Assembly (NCBI GenBank): GCA_963716925.1
Contig: CAVQUX010000018.1
Coordinates: 372,001-436,000, forward strand
From: DAISKN01 sp963716925
GTDB taxonomy: Bacteria; Acidobacteriota; Vicinamibacteria; Marinacidobacterales; SMYC01
Direction of reading: 5' to 3'
Length of the DNA stretch: 64,000 nucleotides
Shown: piece by piece, positions 60,938-64,000 of the stretch
How positions within the stretch are numbered: position 1 is the stretch's first letter
Layout: every line of letters begins with the position of its first letter
Notes under the pieces: generated by a model
What the model was told of the DNA's origin: nothing
Databases searched by the model: none
What the model saw: the letters and a program-made list of their open reading frames with translations, nothing else
Translations under genes and position numbers: made by a program

Positions 60938-63000
60938 AGATCGATGTAGACGACCCCAGGCTGACCGCCTATGCGCTCGGCGAGGTCGAGGACGAGAGCG
61001 AGAGAGCCGGGATCGAGGCCCTCGTTTCCCAGTCGGAGGATGCCCGACGACTCGTCGAAGAGATTCGGAAAGCCGCTTCCCTGCTGCGGAAGGAGCTCGC
61101 CGCGGAGCCGTCGGTGGGGCTCACCGAAGTCCACCGCGAACGGATCGATGGAAGCCTCGAGAAGCGCGGACGGACGGGCCCGTTGCTGTTCTGGACGGCG
61201 GCGGCGGCAGTCGTGCTCCTCGGCCTCTCCGTCGGGTGGTGGCTGAGGTTGTCGCCGATGCCGGAAGTCTCCGCGCCGGATCCGCCTGTGGTTTCTGACG
61301 GCGGTCCACCCCCCCCGGCGTCACAGCTCGCTCAGCCTCTGTCGAGCGCGAACGTGGAGGACGTTACGGTGCCGGTGGGGACCGAGGGCGGTGTTCCCGG
61401 GGGGGTGATGGGAGGCGTCGCCCGGGAAACGACGGAGCCGAAGCCGATCGACTCGGCATCGGTGCGGCAATTTCAGCAGAGGCAGAGCCTCGGTTACATC
61501 TCTGGCAGTGGATTCGGAGGTGGTGCGTACCGACCTCGAGAACCGGGCTACCTGGACGTTCAAACACGACGACCCCCGTTCCATACCGAAGGCTACGATC
61601 GCATCGACGACAACCCGTTTCTCGACGTCGGGGCGAACCCGCTCTCGACCTTCTCCATCGACGTCGACACGGCCTCCTACGCGAACGTGCGCCGGTTCAT
61701 CACGCAGTCGACGCTCCCTCCGAAGGACGCCGTCCGCATCGAGGAGATGGTGAACTATTTCGACTACGACTATCCGCCTCCCGGCGACGGAGAGCCCTTC
61801 TCGGTGAACGTCGAAATTGCCGACGCGCCCTGGAAGCCGGAGCATCGGCTGATGCGCGTCGGCCTGAAAGGAGCGCCGCTTTCGCTAGCCGAGCGCCCGC
61901 GGCTCAATCTCGTTTTCCTGGTGGACGTTTCCGGCTCGATGGAGCCTCCCGAAAAGCTCCCGCTCCTGAAGCAGGCGATGCGTCTGCTCGTAGACGAGCT
62001 CAGGGAGAGCGACCAGGTAGCCATCGTGGTGTACGCGGGGGCCTCGGGAATGGTCCTGCCGCGGACGTCGGGCGATCAGAAGCGCGTCCTACTCGACGCC
62101 CTGGATCGCCTCGAAGCGGGAGGCTCCACGAACGGCGGCGAGGGCATCCAGCTCGCTTACGATCAAGCGGTCGCTCACTTCATCCCCGGCGGCACCAACC
62201 GCGTCGTGCTGGCGACCGACGGTGATTTCAACGTCGGGGTGACGAGCGAGGGAGAGCTTACGCGGCTCATCGAAGAGCGGGCGAAAAGCGGCGTCTTCCT
62301 GAGCGTTCTCGGGTTCGGGATGGGGAACCTGAAGGACTCGACTCTGGAGAAGCTCGCGGATCGAGGAAACGGCAACTACGCCTACATCGATTCCCTCTCC
62401 GAAGCCCGCAAGGTCCTCGTTCGGGAGATGGGCTCGACCCTGGTGACCATCGCCAAGGACGTCAAGATCCAGATCGAGTTCAACCCCGCCGAGGTCGAGA
62501 GCTATCGCCTCATCGGTTACGAGAACCGCGTCCTGCGGGCCGAGGACTTCAACGACGACGAGAAGGACGCGGGCGAGATCGGCGCCGGACATACGGTGAC
62601 CGCGCTCTACGAGATCGTGCCCGCCGGCGCCCCCTCGAACGCCCGGAGTGTCGACCCCCTGAAGTACCAGCGGCCGCTCGAGGCGACGGATAGGGGCTCG
62701 ACCGGGGAACTCCTGACGGTGAAGCTTCGCTACAAAGAGCCGGATGGGGAGACCAGCCGACTCCTGGAGCGCCCCGTGAGGGACGAGGGGACGAGCTACG
62801 CGGCCGCGACCGCGGATTTCAAGTTCGCCGCCGCTGTCGCTTCCTTCGGGATGATTCTTCGCGATTCACCCCACAAAGGCGACGCCACGCTCGAAGGCGT
62901 TCTCGCGCTCGCCCGGGAGGGTCTCGGAGCGGATCGCCACGGCTATCGCGCCGAGTTCCTCGAGCTCGCGCGGAAAGCCGGGTCGCTGCGAGAACGGTAG
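60934..63000 (+). CDS. Anti-sigma-like membrane protein with von Willebrand factor A domain
   Basis: 688 residues: a short cytosolic N-terminus (DDPRLTAYALGEVEDESERAGIEALVS, an anti-sigma-like helical start), one membrane helix at 83-103, a Pro/Gly-rich linker, a conserved NPLSTFSIDVDTASYANVRRFI region (as in YfbK-like proteins), a vWA domain ~325-500 with MIDAS DVSGS (331-335), and a DUF3520-like end. The extracytoplasmic vWA portion may sense a partner and release the coupled sigma factor; no Cys/His zinc motif is seen at the N-terminus. Confidence 0.85.
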   Translation: MKIDVDDPRLTAYALGEVEDESERAGIEALVSQSEDARRLVEEIRKAASLLRKELAAEPSVGLTEVHRERIDGSLEKRGRTGPLLFWTAAAAVVLLGLSVGWWLRLSPMPEVSAPDPPVVSDGGPPPPASQLAQPLSSANVEDVTVPVGTEGGVPGGVMGGVARETTEPKPIDSASVRQFQQRQSLGYISGSGFGGGAYRPREPGYLDVQTRRPPFHTEGYDRIDDNPFLDVGANPLSTFSIDVDTASYANVRRFITQSTLPPKDAVRIEEMVNYFDYDYPPPGDGEPFSVNVEIADAPWKPEHRLMRVGLKGAPLSLAERPRLNLVFLVDVSGSMEPPEKLPLLKQAMRLLVDELRESDQVAIVVYAGASGMVLPRTSGDQKRVLLDALDRLEAGGSTNGGEGIQLAYDQAVAHFIPGGTNRVVLATDGDFNVGVTSEGELTRLIEERAKSGVFLSVLGFGMGNLKDSTLEKLADRGNGNYAYIDSLSEARKVLVREMGSTLVTIAKDVKIQIEFNPAEVESYRLIGYENRVLRAEDFNDDEKDAGEIGAGHTVTALYEIVPAGAPSNARSVDPLKYQRPLEATDRGSTGELLTVKLRYKEPDGETSRLLERPVRDEGTSYAAATADFKFAAAVASFGMILRDSPHKGDATLEGVLALAREGLGADRHGYRAEFLELARKAGSLRER

Positions 63001-63067
63001 AGTGCGGAGCGACTGGAAACAGCATTCCCGAGAGGAACTGCGTGAGTAAGCGCCGGCGTAGCTGAGG

Positions 63068-64000
63068 CTAATCACACTCCGGCGCCTGCGTTATGATGCG
63101 CGCGCGCCGGTTGCGCGTCAGGTAGCTCCAGCCCCACTGGATGGCGACGATGACTCGGTTCTCGAACTCCACCAGGTAGAGCAGGTGGACGAAGAGCCAG
63201 AGTAGCCAGGCGGGATACCCCCAGAACCGGCGTCCCCAGACGAGCGCCACCGCTCGGGCGCGTCCAATTACCGCGAGGCTTCCCCGGTCCTGGTAGCGAA
63301 ACGGCGTCGAGGGCTTTCCCGCGATACGGGCCTCGATCGCGCTCGCGACGTAGCGTCCCTGCTGGATGGCGACCGGCGCCACTCCAGGAAGCGGCTCGCC
63401 ATCCTGACGGAGCGACGCCAGGTCCCCGAGGACGAAGACCTCGGGACGTCCCGGGAGAGACAGGTCGGGCTCGACGAGGACCCTTCCCGCGCGATCCACC
63501 TGGGCCTGTGAGCGCGCCGCAAGCATCGCTCCGAGAGGGGATGCTTTCACCCCCGCCGCCCAGAGAACGGTCTCGGCCCTCAGCTTGTCCGCCTCGCCGC
63601 CGCGGTCGATCGCGACTCCACCCTCCTCGATGCTCGTCACCTTCACGTTCGTCCATACCGAGACCCCGAGAGCGGCGAGGGCCTTCGCCGCGCGAGCCGA
63701 CAGCTCCGGCGGGTAGCTGAGGAGGAGCCGGTCGGCGGCCTCGAGCAGGAGAATGCGCGAGCGTCGGGGATCGATGGAGCGGAAATCGAAAGCGAGCGTC
63801 TCCCGCGCAAGCTCGCCGATGGCCCCGGCGAGCTCCACCCCGGTCGGGCCTCCTCCGACGATCACGAAGGTGAGAAGCGATTCGCGTTTCGCTGCGTCGC
63901 GCTCCCGCTCCGCCCGCTCGAAGGCGGCGAGAATCCGGGATCGGATGGAAGTCGCGTCCTCGATCGTCTTTAGCCCCGGCGCCCACCGAGCCCAATCCTC
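63068..64000 (-). CDS. Type II NADH dehydrogenase (NDH-2-like), N-terminus outside window
   Basis: 311 residues of an NDH-2-type flavoprotein whose frame continues past the right edge. WAPGLKTIEDATSIRSRIL and FVIVGGGPTGVELAGAIGEL are the second nucleotide-binding (NADH) site; ETVLWAAGVKASPLG and FVLGDLASL (FAD site) follow, and the C-terminal helical LYLVEFENRVIVAIQWGWSYL is the membrane-association region. It transfers electrons from NADH to quinone without proton pumping. Confidence 0.92.
   Translation of the reverse strand, partial: EDWARWAPGLKTIEDATSIRSRILAAFERAERERDAAKRESLLTFVIVGGGPTGVELAGAIGELARETLAFDFRSIDPRRSRILLLEAADRLLLSYPPELSARAAKALAALGVSVWTNVKVTSIEEGGVAIDRGGEADKLRAETVLWAAGVKASPLGAMLAARSQAQVDRAGRVLVEPDLSLPGRPEVFVLGDLASLRQDGEPLPGVAPVAIQQGRYVASAIEARIAGKPSTPFRYQDRGSLAVIGRARAVALVWGRRFWGYPAWLLWLFVHLLYLVEFENRVIVAIQWGWSYLTRNRRARIITQAPECD

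Overview
The window is GC-rich, densely coded DNA that looks like a chromosome segment of an acidobacterium or a close relative. The evidence is family content: an 'acidobacterial duplicated orphan permease' (ADOP-type, 818 aa), a Ser/Thr kinase with a TPR-like tail next to a TIGR02999-type ECF sigma factor, a PSCyt1/DUF1553 + DUF1501 pair, and many secreted peptidases and lipoproteins. The taxon is inferred from these families; no rRNA or marker gene is present.

Layout. 1-5.5 kb: end of a GH2 exo-glucosaminidase-like enzyme, a GlmS-type SIS isomerase/deaminase, a Tat-exported RidA-like protein and a SsuABC/TauABC-like ABC importer. 5.6-8.6 kb: ArsR regulator, a frameshifted PLP decarboxylase and a convergent GlxA-like regulator. 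8.6-14 kb: a secreted protein coupled to a molybdopterin oxidoreductase, then the ADOP permease. 14-21.2 kb (minus strand): M55 aminopeptidase, M6-like secreted protease, kinase/TPR protein and ECF sigma factor. 21.2-22 kb: a poorly coding, decayed stretch with two gene remnants. 22-26.8 kb: DUF1501/DUF1553 operon. 26.9-32.6 kb: tRNA-dihydrouridine synthase, MBL hydrolase + MFS operon, APC permease, double TonB-domain protein. 32.6-35.3 kb: a cNMP-MshEN-PilT-PDZ fusion ATPase, and upstream of it a near-perfect sigma-54 promoter followed by a structured RNA and a terminator; then tRNA-Met. 35.4-41.6 kb: PrsW-like protease, frameshifted cupredoxin-like lipoprotein, YCII protein, three-subunit xanthine-dehydrogenase-type enzyme, DUF1460 hydrolase. 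41.8-48.9 kb: a tightly coupled run (histidine-kinase-like protein without its phospho-acceptor His, pentapeptide protein, ogt, lspA, hypothetical, second molybdopterin oxidoreductase). 49.2-56.7 kb: two MacB-like permeases, one ATPase, a Phd/VapC-type toxin-antitoxin pair, lipoprotein, DUF885 peptidase and a broken M20 peptidase. 56.9-64 kb: M36 fungalysin, a peroxiredoxin, ECF sigma + anti-sigma-like vWA protein, and the start-truncated NDH-2.

The outstanding item is the peroxiredoxin at 59640-60161. Its reading frame is intact except for one TGA exactly where the peroxidatic cysteine belongs, and a hairpin with the spacing of a bacterial SECIS element follows. This reads as an exported selenoprotein. 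The second is the sigma-54-driven small RNA candidate at 35053-35203. Several genes also have a -10-like box 6-9 nt before the start codon and no ribosome binding site, which suggests leaderless mRNAs.

Caution: at least six single-base indels disrupt otherwise well conserved genes (7375, 22111, 36661, 53413, 53750 and 53890 regions), so some breaks may be assembly errors rather than biology.
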